Position numbers and translations under genes: made by a program. A model generated the notes under the pieces. It was not told the origin of the DNA. It did no database searches and worked only from the letters and a program-made list of their open reading frames with translations. Of a stretch of DNA of 64,000 bases, positions 33,491 to 43,249 are shown piece after piece (position 1 is the first letter of the stretch; each line of letters begins with the position of its first letter). Source of the DNA: RGIG8306 sp964566025 (GTDB taxonomy: Bacteria; Bacillota; Clostridia; Lachnospirales; Lachnospiraceae); the NCBI GenBank assembly GCA_964566025.1, contig CAZMHF010000001.1, forward strand, positions 39,152-103,151. Reading direction: 5' to 3'.

Positions 33491-34173
33491 TATGGCAAAT
33501 AACCTCGTTCTTTCAAACTAACAAAGGATTTATCTCCGATAATAATATGGTCTAATAAAGAAACGCCGACCACTTTTGATGCTTCATTAAGTTGTCGTGT
33601 AACCATAATGTCTTCTTTGCTAGGTGAAGCATCACCGCTAGGATGGTTATGCACGATAACAATATGAACTGCTTTCTGACGCAAACTCTCGATTAAGATT
33701 TCACGCGGCGATATAATGCACGCATTAATCGTTCCTCTTGAAACAAGCGTTTCATGAATCAAAGCCTTTTTAGTGTTTAGCATCATTAGCCATACTTCTT
33801 CTACTTCATTAAAACGAAGCTTATCAATATAATATTTTGCAATATCATATGGTGAGCGAAAAATATGCCCTTTACTAAATTCATTTAGTGAAATTCGTTT
33901 AGCTAATTCAATGACACATAAAATTTGAATCGCCTTTACTTGTCCAATTCCCTTAATAGATATCAGCTCACTGTAGCACAATTGAGTTAGTCCAACAACG
34001 CCTTGGTTATCTGTGAGTGTTAATAAGTTTTTCGCCAAGTCTAAGGAATTAATATCCTTTGTGCCATTTCTCAAAATAACGGCCATTAATTCGATGTCGG
34101 ATAAAGCAGTCGCTCCATCTTGTATACATCTTTCATAAGGGCGCTCATAAGTTGGAATTTCTTTCATGATCAT
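33490..34173 (-). CDS. radC: RadC/MPN-domain protein
   Basis: A protein of about 227 residues with an N-terminal helix-hairpin-helix region (LISIKGIGQVKAIQILCVIE) and the JAMM metal motif HNHPSGDASPSKED. Called RadC, though a DNA-repair role is doubtful in many species. ATG 34173 or 34167 are better starts than the upstream TTG at 34200. It heads the mre-mrd-min-rod unit, as in Bacillus and Clostridia, where mreB follows; here mreC follows directly. Confidence 0.93.
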   Translation of the reverse strand: MIMKEIPTYERPYERCIQDGATALSDIELMAVILRNGTKDINSLDLAKNLLTLTDNQGVVGLTQLCYSELISIKGIGQVKAIQILCVIELAKRISLNEFSKGHIFRSPYDIAKYYIDKLRFNEVEEVWLMMLNTKKALIHETLVSRGTINACIISPREILIESLRQKAVHIVIVHNHPSGDASPSKEDIMVTRQLNEASKVVGVSLLDHIIIGDKSFVSLKERGYLP

Positions 34174-34232
34174 GATTTTGTTCTCTTTTCTACTCTCCAA
34201 GTATCAATGATTACAACAAATCATTACGAGTA

Positions 34233-34261
34233 ATTATATCATAAAAATCAATCGTTGTATA
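34233..34261 (-). promoter_or_regulatory. Candidate promoter of the radC-mreC-mrdA-rodA unit
   Basis: On the minus strand TATACA (34256-34261) and TATAAT (34233-34238) are 17 bases apart, over the stop of the preceding lyase gene. The leader contains a small AATGATT/AATCATT hairpin. The -10 is perfect, the -35 has four of six bases. Confidence 0.65.
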
Positions 34262-35537
34262 GATTAACTAGTTTTGCATTTATCAATTTCTGAAGAGACA
34301 TTAGTATGCCTACTTTTCCATGATACCATGTAAGACCGCCTTGAAAATAAACTGCATAAGGAGGTTTGATGGGACCGTCGGCGCTCAGCTCAATGGAAGA
34401 ACCTTGAATAAATGTTCCGGCAGCCATAATGACATCGCTATCATACCCTGGCATTGCCCATGGTTCTGGTGTGACATAACTATCAACTGGTGCCGCAGCC
34501 TGAATACCACGACAAAATTCAATAACGCGCTCTGGCTTTTCTAATATAATTGATTGAATAATATCATGTCGTTTTTCTTTTGAAGAAGGAATGACTGTAA
34601 ATCCTAAAGCTTCATAAATAGAGGCGGCGAAAATAGCGCTCTTTAATGCGCCACTAACAACTGTTGGAGCTAGAAAAAGACCTTGATAGAAGGATGGCAT
34701 AATTCCTAAATTTGCACCAACCTCTTGTCCTAATCCTGGTGCACTTAAACGATACGCACACATGTCAATACATTTTTTTGTTCCGACAATATACCCACCA
34801 ATAGGCGCCAATCCACCACCTGGATTTTTGATTAATGACCCTACTGTCATATCACTTCCAACATCAGATGGTTCTATCGTTTCAACAAATTCTCCATAAC
34901 AATTATCTACCATAACAATTAGTGATGGCTTAATCGATTTTACATAGGCAATAACCTCACCTATTGCCGCAACCGACAACGTTGGTCTTGTTTGGTAGCC
35001 TTTAGAACGTTGAATGGCAATTACTTTGGTATTTTCTAGAATAGCATTCTTAATTTTCTCAAAATCGAAAGAACCATCTTCCAATAAATCGACTTGTGAA
35101 TACGAAATATTGAATTCTTTCAATGAGCCACTACTCTCACGAATTCCAATTACCTCTTCTAGTGTATCATATGGTTTCCCAGAAATAGATAGAAGCTCAT
35201 CTCCAGGTCGTAACACTGCTGACAAAGCAATCGCTAATGCATGAGTTCCACATGTAATTTGCAAACGAACTAATGCTGCTTCTGTGTGAAAAACATCTGC
35301 ATATACGCATTCGAGAGCATCTCTGCCTTGGTCATTATAACCATACCCCGTTGTTGCCGCAAAATGCATATCACTAATCTGGTTTTTTTGCATTGCATGT
35401 AAAACCTTTAATTGATTATATTCCGCGATTTCATCAATTTCTTGAAACGTTGTTGTTAGTGTTTTTAATTTTTCTTCACCAAATAAAAACACATCCTCGT
35501 CGATTCCTAATTGTTGGTACATATTAAGTTGCTTCAT
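34248..35537 (-). CDS. Methionine gamma-lyase-family PLP protein (YnbB-type)
   Basis: A 429-residue PLP enzyme of the cystathionine/methionine-lyase-like YnbB family (PF06838), encoded next to miaA in many Firmicutes. GATTGYGYNDQGRD near 61-74, VMVDNCYGEFVE near 213-224 and the PLP lysine in SLIKNPGGGLAPIGGYIVG near 240-258 are the landmarks. Activity in vivo is not settled for this family. It overlaps miaA by 14 bases and ends at the radC promoter. Confidence 0.9.
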   Translation of the reverse strand: MKQLNMYQQLGIDEDVFLFGEEKLKTLTTTFQEIDEIAEYNQLKVLHAMQKNQISDMHFAATTGYGYNDQGRDALECVYADVFHTEAALVRLQITCGTHALAIALSAVLRPGDELLSISGKPYDTLEEVIGIRESSGSLKEFNISYSQVDLLEDGSFDFEKIKNAILENTKVIAIQRSKGYQTRPTLSVAAIGEVIAYVKSIKPSLIVMVDNCYGEFVETIEPSDVGSDMTVGSLIKNPGGGLAPIGGYIVGTKKCIDMCAYRLSAPGLGQEVGANLGIMPSFYQGLFLAPTVVSGALKSAIFAASIYEALGFTVIPSSKEKRHDIIQSIILEKPERVIEFCRGIQAAAPVDSYVTPEPWAMPGYDSDVIMAAGTFIQGSSIELSADGPIKPPYAVYFQGGLTWYHGKVGILMSLQKLINAKLVNLYND

Positions 35538-36492
35538 TTGTTTTACCTAATAATCTTTCTTTTATATCTTTTATTAAAAATTCGCTTACCAATAAATCGT
35601 CCATATCAAATGCTTCCTTGTCGATAAAACGCACATTTTTTTCGCGTTGAAACCATGTAAGCTGTCGTTTAGCAAAATGTCGTGTGTCACGTTTTAGTGT
35701 ATAAATTGCTTCCTCTAAGGTACATTCACCATCAAGATAGGTCAAAATTTCTTTGTATCCAAGTCCTTTCATTGAAATATGATGTTTATTTAGGCCTCGT
35801 TTCTTTAATTGTTTCACTTCATCAACTAAACCTGCTTTAATCATCTCATCAACTCGTTTATCAATACGCTCATACAGTATATTTCGATCGCTTGCTGTTA
35901 ACACATAATATAAGCATTGATAGGCAGGAGGCTTTTCTCTTTCACGCGCGTTATGCGTCGAAATTTTTTCATTGGTTTCCATATAATATTCTAGTGCACG
36001 TATTACTCTCTTCACATTATTCGCATGAATGATGCTTGCACTCTCTGGATCGACTAGCTGTAGCTGTGCATGCAAAAAGGCCTCGCCTTTTTCTTCATAG
36101 ACTTTTTGAAGTGTATTGCGTATATCAGTTTGTGCGTTACCTTTTGAAAAATCAACATCGTATAATACCGATTGTATATAAAAGCCCGTTCCACCTACTA
36201 TAATAGGCAAATGTCCTCGACGATAACATTCCTCAATACTTTTTGACGCATCTTCTTTAAAACGCGCAATATTGTAATCTTCTTCGGGTTCAATATAATC
36301 AATCAAATGATGTAAAACACCTTGTTGTTCATCTTTTGTTATTTTCGCTGTGCCAATATTCATTTCTTTATAAACTTGCATAGAATCAGCACTAATAATC
36401 TCTCCATCTAATGCTTTTGCAAGCAAAATAGAGAGATTTGTTTTTCCGATAGCGGTTGGACCAGTAAGGATAACAAGTGGCTTTTTATTCAT
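35524..36492 (-). CDS. miaA: tRNA dimethylallyltransferase MiaA
   Basis: MiaA adds the isopentenyl group to A37 of tRNAs reading UNN codons. The 322-residue protein has GPTAIGKT near 11-18, the DSMQVYKEMNIGTAKI segment near 36-51, GGTGFYIQ near 101-108 and the basic RDTRHFAKRQLTWFQRE near the C-terminus. MiaB, which thiomethylates this same base, is encoded four genes upstream in the same run (miaB-mutS-mutL-miaA). hfq, which follows miaA in many Clostridia, is not here. Confidence 0.96.
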   Translation of the reverse strand: MNKKPLVILTGPTAIGKTNLSILLAKALDGEIISADSMQVYKEMNIGTAKITKDEQQGVLHHLIDYIEPEEDYNIARFKEDASKSIEECYRRGHLPIIVGGTGFYIQSVLYDVDFSKGNAQTDIRNTLQKVYEEKGEAFLHAQLQLVDPESASIIHANNVKRVIRALEYYMETNEKISTHNAREREKPPAYQCLYYVLTASDRNILYERIDKRVDEMIKAGLVDEVKQLKKRGLNKHHISMKGLGYKEILTYLDGECTLEEAIYTLKRDTRHFAKRQLTWFQREKNVRFIDKEAFDMDDLLVSEFLIKDIKERLLGKTNEAT

Positions 36493-36493
36493 T

Positions 36494-38305
36494 TTAGAGA
36501 ACCCTCTTAAACTTCTTTTCTAATTCATAACGTGACATTTTAATAATAGTAGGACGTCCATGTGGACAACTATATGGATTTTCACAAAGCAATAATTCAT
36601 CAATTAACTTATTTAATTCCATCATTGATAATGAATCGTGACCTTTTACGGCCGCTTTACAAGCAATCGAGGCAAATTTAGCTTCAATCATTTCGCTTGT
36701 ATTGGCCAAATTACTTTCCCCTAAATCATCTAGTAATTCTATGAACAGCTCTTTCTTTTTTAAGGAAGGAAGTGCCATTGGAATTCCACGAATAGCAACA
36801 TCTCTATCTCCATACTCTTCTATTTCAAATCCAAATGCCGTAAATACCGCCTTATGCTTATGGAAAACATTAAATTCACTCAATGTTAATGTAATAATTA
36901 ATGGTGTAATTAATAATTGTGTTTCCATTGTTTTTTGTTTAAATGCAGATAAAAAACGCTCATATAAGACTTTTTCATGTGCAGCATGCTGATCACATAT
37001 AAACAAATGATTATCATATTCAATTAGACAATATGTATCAAATAATTGACCAATTAATTTATGTTGTATTCGTGCTGTAGGTGTTAGCAATTTATTTTCA
37101 TCGAATATATTTCCCTGAACAGAGATAGCTTTTTTATTTTCCTCATAGGGGAGTGTATCTTCTCTTGCAGCAAATTCTGTATTTTGATAGGTGTACCCCG
37201 TATTAAAATTCGTATAATCAACCATTCGTTTTTGTTCAAATGGTTCAAATGTTTTTTCTAAAACGATTGGTTCTTGAGAAACAATTGGTTTTTCTTCTTT
37301 GACAGTTGGTATATGTTCTTTTTTTGATAAACATTCGGAAACAACGGATAACAATTGGTGAAATAAAACATCCTCGTTTTGAAAGCGAATTTCCATTTTT
37401 GTTGGATGAACATTAACATCAATAAATTGTTGTGGAATATCAAAGTATAACATAACAAATGGAAACCGATGTTGCATGAGAAACGGCTTATATGCTTGTT
37501 CAATTGCCTTTTCAATTAGTTTGCTTCGAATATATCTACCATTTACAAAATACGTTTCAAATGATTTATTTGCACGTGCTATTGATGGATTCCCTAAATA
37601 ACCTTTGACTTCAAAAAAATCACTTTTAAAATCAATGTTAATAAGTTCGTTTGCCATATTTCTTCCGTATACAATATAAATCAAATCTTTAAGGTTGCTT
37701 TTTCCCGTTGTGAATATTTTTGATTTTGAATCAATAATCAAACGAAAGGAAATGGAAGGATGACTTAGTGCTAATTTCTCTACTACATTTGCAATATAGG
37801 ACGCTTCCGTTGATGTTGTTTTAAGAAATTCCTTTCGCGCTGGCGTATTAAAAAATAAATTGCGAACAATAATGGTTGTTCCATCTGGAGCACCGACTGC
37901 TTCATAAGCTCTCTCTAATCCGCCCTCTATTCGATAAGAGCCACCTAATGTTGCCGAAGCAGGCTTTGTGATTAATTCAACTTGAGCAACCGCAGCAATA
38001 CTTGATAATGCCTCGCCACGAAAACCCAATGATTTTACCGTCAATAAATCCATCGCGTTGGCAATTTTACTAGTTGCATGCCTTAAAAAGGCTAATGGAA
38101 TTTCATCATAAGCAATACCACATCCATTGTCAGTAACTCGGATATAGCTTTTTCCACCCTCTTTTATTTCAATTGTAATAGCACTTGCGCCTGAATCAAT
38201 GGAATTTTCACATAATTCCTTCACAATTGAAGCTGGTTTTTCAATTACCTCTCCCGCTGCAATTTGATAAATAGTGTTTTGATCTAACAATTGGATTGTT
38301 GGCAT
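36494..38305 (-). CDS. mutL: Mismatch repair endonuclease MutL
   Basis: MutL links mismatch recognition by MutS to strand incision. The 603-residue protein has the GHKL ATPase (ELCENSIDSGAS near 31-42, VTDNGCGI near 57-64, GFRGEAL near 93-99) and a C-terminal endonuclease domain with DQHAAHEKVLYE and CPHGRP, so it is the nicking form found in bacteria without MutH. It starts 21 bases after mutS. Confidence 0.97.
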   Translation of the reverse strand: MPTIQLLDQNTIYQIAAGEVIEKPASIVKELCENSIDSGASAITIEIKEGGKSYIRVTDNGCGIAYDEIPLAFLRHATSKIANAMDLLTVKSLGFRGEALSSIAAVAQVELITKPASATLGGSYRIEGGLERAYEAVGAPDGTTIIVRNLFFNTPARKEFLKTTSTEASYIANVVEKLALSHPSISFRLIIDSKSKIFTTGKSNLKDLIYIVYGRNMANELINIDFKSDFFEVKGYLGNPSIARANKSFETYFVNGRYIRSKLIEKAIEQAYKPFLMQHRFPFVMLYFDIPQQFIDVNVHPTKMEIRFQNEDVLFHQLLSVVSECLSKKEHIPTVKEEKPIVSQEPIVLEKTFEPFEQKRMVDYTNFNTGYTYQNTEFAAREDTLPYEENKKAISVQGNIFDENKLLTPTARIQHKLIGQLFDTYCLIEYDNHLFICDQHAAHEKVLYERFLSAFKQKTMETQLLITPLIITLTLSEFNVFHKHKAVFTAFGFEIEEYGDRDVAIRGIPMALPSLKKKELFIELLDDLGESNLANTSEMIEAKFASIACKAAVKGHDSLSMMELNKLIDELLLCENPYSCPHGRPTIIKMSRYELEKKFKRVL

Positions 38306-38326
38306 ATTTGTTTTCTCCTACTTGTC

Positions 38327-40996
38327 CTATTTGTCAATTACATCATTAATGTGAATGCGATTTTTCAATTTTATTTGAAGTTGATATAATGTATTCAATG
38401 CATCAATGGGTGTCATTTTTGAAAGAGACAAATCCATAATTTCATCAATAATCATTGTTTCATTTACCGTTTCAAATATCGTTAATTGATTACTATCCAC
38501 TTCATCTAATGGTTTAATGCGTTTTTTAATTGGTGTATCCTTTGTTGTCATTGCTTTTACATTTTGTGCAATTTCAGCATCCATTAATTCCTGTACTAAT
38601 TCTTTTGATCGATTAATAACCATTTCAGGAACACCTGCAAGCTTGGCTACTTGTATTCCATAACTTTTATCCGCACTACCTTTAATAATTTTCCGAAGAA
38701 AAATAATATCTTCGCCTTGCTCTTTCACAGCGATGCAAAAATTATTCACTCCACTAATCATACCTTCTAATTCTGTTAATTCATGATAATGGGTTGCAAA
38801 CAGCGTTTTCGCACCAATTAATTTTGTGTTGGCAATATATTCGGTTACTGCCCATGCGATGCTTAATCCATCAATTGTGGATGTGCCGCGACCAATTTCA
38901 TCTAAGATTAATAGGCTTTTTTCGGTTGCATTGCGCAAAATATTTGCAACCTCTGTCATCTCCACCATAAATGTACTTTGACCAGAGGATAAATCATCCG
39001 AAGCCCCTACTCGCGTAAAAATACGATCACTAATGCAAACATTCGCGCTTTGTGCAGGAACAAAAGAACCAATTTGAGCCATGATGGCTATCAAAGCCGT
39101 TTGGCGCATATAAGTTGACTTTCCAGCCATATTTGGTCCAGTAATAATCGCAATCCGATTCTGTTGTTGATCTAAATATACGTCATTTGTAACAAATTGA
39201 TCGCTTGACATCATCTTTTCGATAACAGGATGTCGTCCTTGCTTAATGTCAATTATGCCACTTTTATTAATTTTAGGTTTTACATAGTGATTACGTTCCG
39301 CAACTACGGCTAATGAAATAAATAAATCAATTAATGCAATGACATTTGCTGTTTTTTTGATTCGCTCTACGTCATTGGCAATGGATTCTCGAATTTGACA
39401 AAACAATTCGTATTCAAGTGCATTTAATTTATCCTGTGCTCCTAGAATGGTGTCTTCAAGCTCTTTTAATTCAGGTGTTGTGAATCGTTCAGCAGAGGCA
39501 AGTGTTTGTCTTCTTATATAACGTTCTGGAACGCTATCCTTATAGGAATTCGTTACTTCAATATAATAACCAAATACTTTATTGTATTTTATTTTTAATG
39601 TCTTAATGCCTGATTGCTCGCGCTCTCGTTGTTCGAGATCTAGTATCCAGTTTCGTCCCTCGGTACGGGACATATATAAACGATCCGCTTCTTCATGAAA
39701 GCCTCTTTTTATAATACCACTTTCTTTTAGGGCTAGAGGGGCCTCTTCATCAATAGCTTTTTCTAATAAATCATGTATACTTTCTAATGGATCAAATGCG
39801 TGATAAATTTCTGCAATAGGTTCTTCTTTGAAATTACTTAACAAATTTTTGATATGAGGTAGCATGGATAGGGACGATTTAAACGCTAATAAATCTCTAG
39901 GATTAGCACTACCATAACATATCTTACTAATTAAACGCTCCAAATCATATATGGATGATAAGTATTCACGCATTTCCTCGCGGTTAATATATTGTTCAAG
40001 GAATGCACTAATAATCTCCTGTCTTTTTAAAATTTCATTTCTATCTAACAGAGGTTGTTCAATATATTTACGAAGCAAACGAGCTCCCATAGCCGTTTTC
40101 GTTTGATCAAGCACCCACAAAAGCGATCCTCGTTTTTGTTTTTCACGCATAGTTTCGGTTAATTCAAGATTACGTCTCGTTGACAAATCGAGCAACACAT
40201 ATTGATCTCCCTGATACAGTGTCAGGGTTGCAATGTGAGCTAAGTGATTTTTTTGTGTTTGATATAAATATTGCAACAATGATCCACTTGCAAAAATTGC
40301 ATTAAATTGTTCATCAATTCCAAGAGCCTCGTAAGAAGACGCATGAAATTGTTTCATAATCGCTTGTTTACAAGAAATATCATCGTAATAATGCGTCGGT
40401 AGTTGACTTGACACAAATGATATTTTCTCTTTTATGGCCTCTAAATCAATACCACTTAATAAAAACAAATCATTATAGACAATTTCAAGTGGTGCAAAGC
40501 GATTAATTGCATCACTTAATTGTTCCTTTGTCATCGCTTGCGTCACTAAAAACTCACCTGTGGTAATATCGCAAATAGCCATTCCAAATTGATTGTTGTA
40601 GAAAAAAACATCCATTATGTAGTGATTCTTTTTTTCATCAAGACTTTGTGAGGCAATGTTTGTACCTGGCGTAACAATACGCACAACATCTCTTTTAACA
40701 ATCCCTTTTGCAAATTTAGGGTCTTCAATTTGCTCTACAATCGCAACTTTGTACCCCTTTTGAACAAGACGATCCAAATAATTTTCGGCAGCATGATAAG
40801 GAACGCCACACATGGGCGCCTTTTCTTTAAGGCCACAATCTCTTCCTGTTAACGTAATCTCTAACTCTTTCGAAGCGACAAGCGCGTCTTCAAAAAACAT
40901 TTCATAAAAATCACCTAATCGATAAAAAATAATGCAGTCCTTGTAGTTTTCTTTTGTGTCAACATAATGTTGCATCATTGGAGATAATGTTGCCAT
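38327..40996 (-). CDS. mutS: DNA mismatch recognition ATPase MutS
   Basis: MutS binds mispairs and small loops. The 889-residue protein starts with the mismatch-reading domain (KDCIIFYRLGDFYEMFFEDA near 19-38, with the Phe-x-Glu motif) and ends in the ATPase domain (GPNMAGKSTYMRQ, LDEIGRGTSTIDG, ATHYHELTELE). Length and order are normal for MutS1. It follows miaB by 23 bases in the miaB-mutS-mutL-miaA run. Confidence 0.98.
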   Translation of the reverse strand: MATLSPMMQHYVDTKENYKDCIIFYRLGDFYEMFFEDALVASKELEITLTGRDCGLKEKAPMCGVPYHAAENYLDRLVQKGYKVAIVEQIEDPKFAKGIVKRDVVRIVTPGTNIASQSLDEKKNHYIMDVFFYNNQFGMAICDITTGEFLVTQAMTKEQLSDAINRFAPLEIVYNDLFLLSGIDLEAIKEKISFVSSQLPTHYYDDISCKQAIMKQFHASSYEALGIDEQFNAIFASGSLLQYLYQTQKNHLAHIATLTLYQGDQYVLLDLSTRRNLELTETMREKQKRGSLLWVLDQTKTAMGARLLRKYIEQPLLDRNEILKRQEIISAFLEQYINREEMREYLSSIYDLERLISKICYGSANPRDLLAFKSSLSMLPHIKNLLSNFKEEPIAEIYHAFDPLESIHDLLEKAIDEEAPLALKESGIIKRGFHEEADRLYMSRTEGRNWILDLEQREREQSGIKTLKIKYNKVFGYYIEVTNSYKDSVPERYIRRQTLASAERFTTPELKELEDTILGAQDKLNALEYELFCQIRESIANDVERIKKTANVIALIDLFISLAVVAERNHYVKPKINKSGIIDIKQGRHPVIEKMMSSDQFVTNDVYLDQQQNRIAIITGPNMAGKSTYMRQTALIAIMAQIGSFVPAQSANVCISDRIFTRVGASDDLSSGQSTFMVEMTEVANILRNATEKSLLILDEIGRGTSTIDGLSIAWAVTEYIANTKLIGAKTLFATHYHELTELEGMISGVNNFCIAVKEQGEDIIFLRKIIKGSADKSYGIQVAKLAGVPEMVINRSKELVQELMDAEIAQNVKAMTTKDTPIKKRIKPLDEVDSNQLTIFETVNETMIIDEIMDLSLSKMTPIDALNTLYQLQIKLKNRIHINDVIDK

Positions 40997-41019
40997 ACTT
41001 TTCCCTGTTCTCTTTAAAT

Positions 41020-42456
41020 TTATCCGTTATTTACTAATGTACCATAGTAATAAAATCCTTTTAATTCATCTAAGGATACGCTTTGGAATGTGCCAATCAG
41101 CGAAGGTTCTCCTTTAAAATGCACGAGCATATTATTGGATAAACGTCCCGATAATAAGGTCTCGTCGAACTCGCTTGTTCCTTCTACTAACACCTCTGCA
41201 ATACCTTTTACAAAATCATCACATCTCTTCTTTGATAGCTCGCTAATGGTATCTAATAATTGATCAAATCGCTTATGAACTATTTCAGAAGGCACTTGTT
41301 CTTCCATGATTGCCGCAGGCGTTCCTGTCCGCTTCGAATAAATAAACGTAAAAGCACTATCAAAACGAACCTTTTTAACAACATCAATTGTCTCTAAAAA
41401 ATCTTCGTCTGTTTCACCAGGAAAACCAACAATAATATCCGTTGTCAGCGAAATCTCTGGTATAGCATCTTTAATTTTTTGTGCTAGTAAAATAAAATCC
41501 TCTTTTGTATAACGGCGATTCATTTTTTCTAGCATTGAACTACTTCCTGATTGAAGTGGCAAATGTAAATGTCGACATATTTTCGGTGAACGTTTCATCA
41601 CCTCAATTAATTCATCTGACAAATCTTTAGGATGTGAAGTCATAAAACGAACTCGTTTTATTCCCTCTATTTGAACAATCTCTTCAAGTAATTGTGCAAA
41701 GGTTATTGGTGTGGAAAGATTTTTTCCATAAGAGTTTACATTTTGTCCAAGAAGCATAATTTCAACAACACCCTCACCAACAAGCTTATGTATCTCTTTT
41801 AAAATATCTTCCTTTTCTCGACTTCTCTCTCTTCCTCTTACATAAGGAACAATGCAATAACTACAAAAATTATTGCATCCGAACATAATATTAACTCCTG
41901 ATTTAAAATGATATTTTCGTTTTGCAGGTAATTCTTCAACAATCTGCGTCGTGTCTTTCCAAATATCAATCACCATTTTTTTTGTTGTGAAACGTTCAAA
42001 TAGTAACTCCGCTATCTTAAATATATTATGTGTTCCAAATATAATATCAACAAAACGATAGCTTTTTTTTATCTTTTCAACAACGGCTTCTTCTTGCATC
42101 ATGCAACCACATAACGCAATCATCAAATTAGGATTTTTTCGTTTCAAACTATTTAGAAATCCTAATCGTCCAAAAACCTTTTGGTTCGCATTTTCTCGAA
42201 CCGTACATGTATTATAAACAATTAAATCTGCCTCTTCTTCCTTCGTTGTCTCTTCGTATCCAATTTGCGTTAAAATCCCTAATAATTTTTCAGAATCTTT
42301 TGCATTCATTTGACAGCCAACCACTAAATTAAATACCTTTAGCGGACGGCCTAATGCGTGTTCAAGCGTATATATATGTTTTTTTGCTTCATTTATAAAA
42401 TAATATTGTCTCTCTGGTTCCTTGATTGGAACTAGTGTTTTTTCATTTTCAAACAT
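41020..42456 (-). CDS. miaB: tRNA methylthiotransferase MiaB
   Basis: MiaB adds the methylthio group to isopentenyl-A37 in tRNA with two iron-sulphur clusters. About 478 residues: N-terminal cluster cysteines (GCQMNAKD, NTCTVREN, CGCMMQ), radical SAM FGCNNFCSYCIVPYVRGRERS, and a C-terminal TRAM domain. ATG 42456 follows AAAGGGG; a longer reading frame overlaps the neighbouring gene without such a site. The CTVREN and RGRERSR words fit MiaB, not the MtaB or RimO relatives. Confidence 0.96.
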   Translation of the reverse strand: MFENEKTLVPIKEPERQYYFINEAKKHIYTLEHALGRPLKVFNLVVGCQMNAKDSEKLLGILTQIGYEETTKEEEADLIVYNTCTVRENANQKVFGRLGFLNSLKRKNPNLMIALCGCMMQEEAVVEKIKKSYRFVDIIFGTHNIFKIAELLFERFTTKKMVIDIWKDTTQIVEELPAKRKYHFKSGVNIMFGCNNFCSYCIVPYVRGRERSREKEDILKEIHKLVGEGVVEIMLLGQNVNSYGKNLSTPITFAQLLEEIVQIEGIKRVRFMTSHPKDLSDELIEVMKRSPKICRHLHLPLQSGSSSMLEKMNRRYTKEDFILLAQKIKDAIPEISLTTDIIVGFPGETDEDFLETIDVVKKVRFDSAFTFIYSKRTGTPAAIMEEQVPSEIVHKRFDQLLDTISELSKKRCDDFVKGIAEVLVEGTSEFDETLLSGRLSNNMLVHFKGEPSLIGTFQSVSLDELKGFYYYGTLVNNG

Positions 42457-42476
42457 AAAACCCCTTTCTAACGATA

Positions 42477-43022
42477 CTAATCCGTAAGATAATCGGTTAA
42501 TCGACAATCGTGTTCTTCAATGGGAATCGCATTGTTTTTATTAATGGAAAATGATAAGCCCATTGTTTTTGTTGATATATATTGCTGAATATATGTATCG
42601 TAATAACCACCACCATAGCCAATCCGATAGTGATCCTCTCGAATACCTAAGCACGGAACAATTATCAAGGTTGTATCATTTGGTATCATCAACGTTGTCA
42701 TTTTACATGGTTGACGAATTCCCCATTTCCCAATAACACAATCCTCTAAGGAGTTTAGTTTGTAGAAATGCATTCTCCGTTTGTTTTCACAACTTGGTAC
42801 TGCGACTGTTTTTTTCTGCTGTAAAGCTTCTTGTATAATAAGATTTGTTCCAACTTCTTCATCTGTTGATAAATAAATAAAAATAGTATTCGCTTCTTTA
42901 AAAAGAGGATGCTCAATTACTTTCTTCGTAATGATTAATGAAAGCTCTTCTCTCTTTTCTTTTCCAAGCAAAGAACGATTTTGTAATAGCCTTTTTCGCC
43001 AGCTTGATTTATGCATCATCAA
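42477..43022 (-). CDS. 5-formyltetrahydrofolate cyclo-ligase
   Basis: This enzyme uses ATP to turn 5-formyl-THF into 5,10-methenyl-THF. The 181-residue protein has the basic KSSWRKRLLQNRSLL start, STDEEVGTNLII and the phosphate/ATP loop GYGGGYYD near 146. ATG 43022 overlaps the preceding stop; ATGs at 43019 and 43016 are alternatives. It stands between a DUF896 gene and miaB. Confidence 0.93.
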   Translation of the reverse strand: MMMHKSSWRKRLLQNRSLLGKEKREELSLIITKKVIEHPLFKEANTIFIYLSTDEEVGTNLIIQEALQQKKTVAVPSCENKRRMHFYKLNSLEDCVIGKWGIRQPCKMTTLMIPNDTTLIIVPCLGIREDHYRIGYGGGYYDTYIQQYISTKTMGLSFSINKNNAIPIEEHDCRLTDYLTD

Positions 43023-43249
43023 ATTTCCTTTTTGAATTTTTTATCATGACGCTCTTTGACATCAATAACCGTTCCATCTTCTTCTTGAATTTTAATTGAT
43101 TCAAGACTGCCACGTAGATTTTCTCGAAAGGCAGTAATATACTCTTTGCGAAGCAAGATTTGCTCCTTTTCTTCCTCAGATGTTAATCCAGTTGCTTTCT
43201 TTTTATGGTACAACTCATTAATCCGATTAATTGTTTTTTCGGTAATCAT
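43019..43249 (-). CDS. DUF896/YnzC-family small protein
   Basis: A 76-residue protein of the YnzC/UPF0291 family, three-helix, with the family start ITEKTINRINELYHKKKATG and LRKEYITAFRENLRGSLES. Function is unclear; in B. subtilis one member (YneB/YnzC region) is linked to SOS genes, but no LexA box is seen here. It overlaps the patatin gene and the cyclo-ligase gene by four bases each, so translation is coupled. Confidence 0.92.
   Translation of the reverse strand: MITEKTINRINELYHKKKATGLTSEEEKEQILLRKEYITAFRENLRGSLESIKIQEEDGTVIDVKERHDKKFKKEI

Noticed and set aside
43019..43249. DUF896 gene as an SOS gene
   Set aside because: No LexA box is near it and it is translationally coupled to patatin and cyclo-ligase genes.
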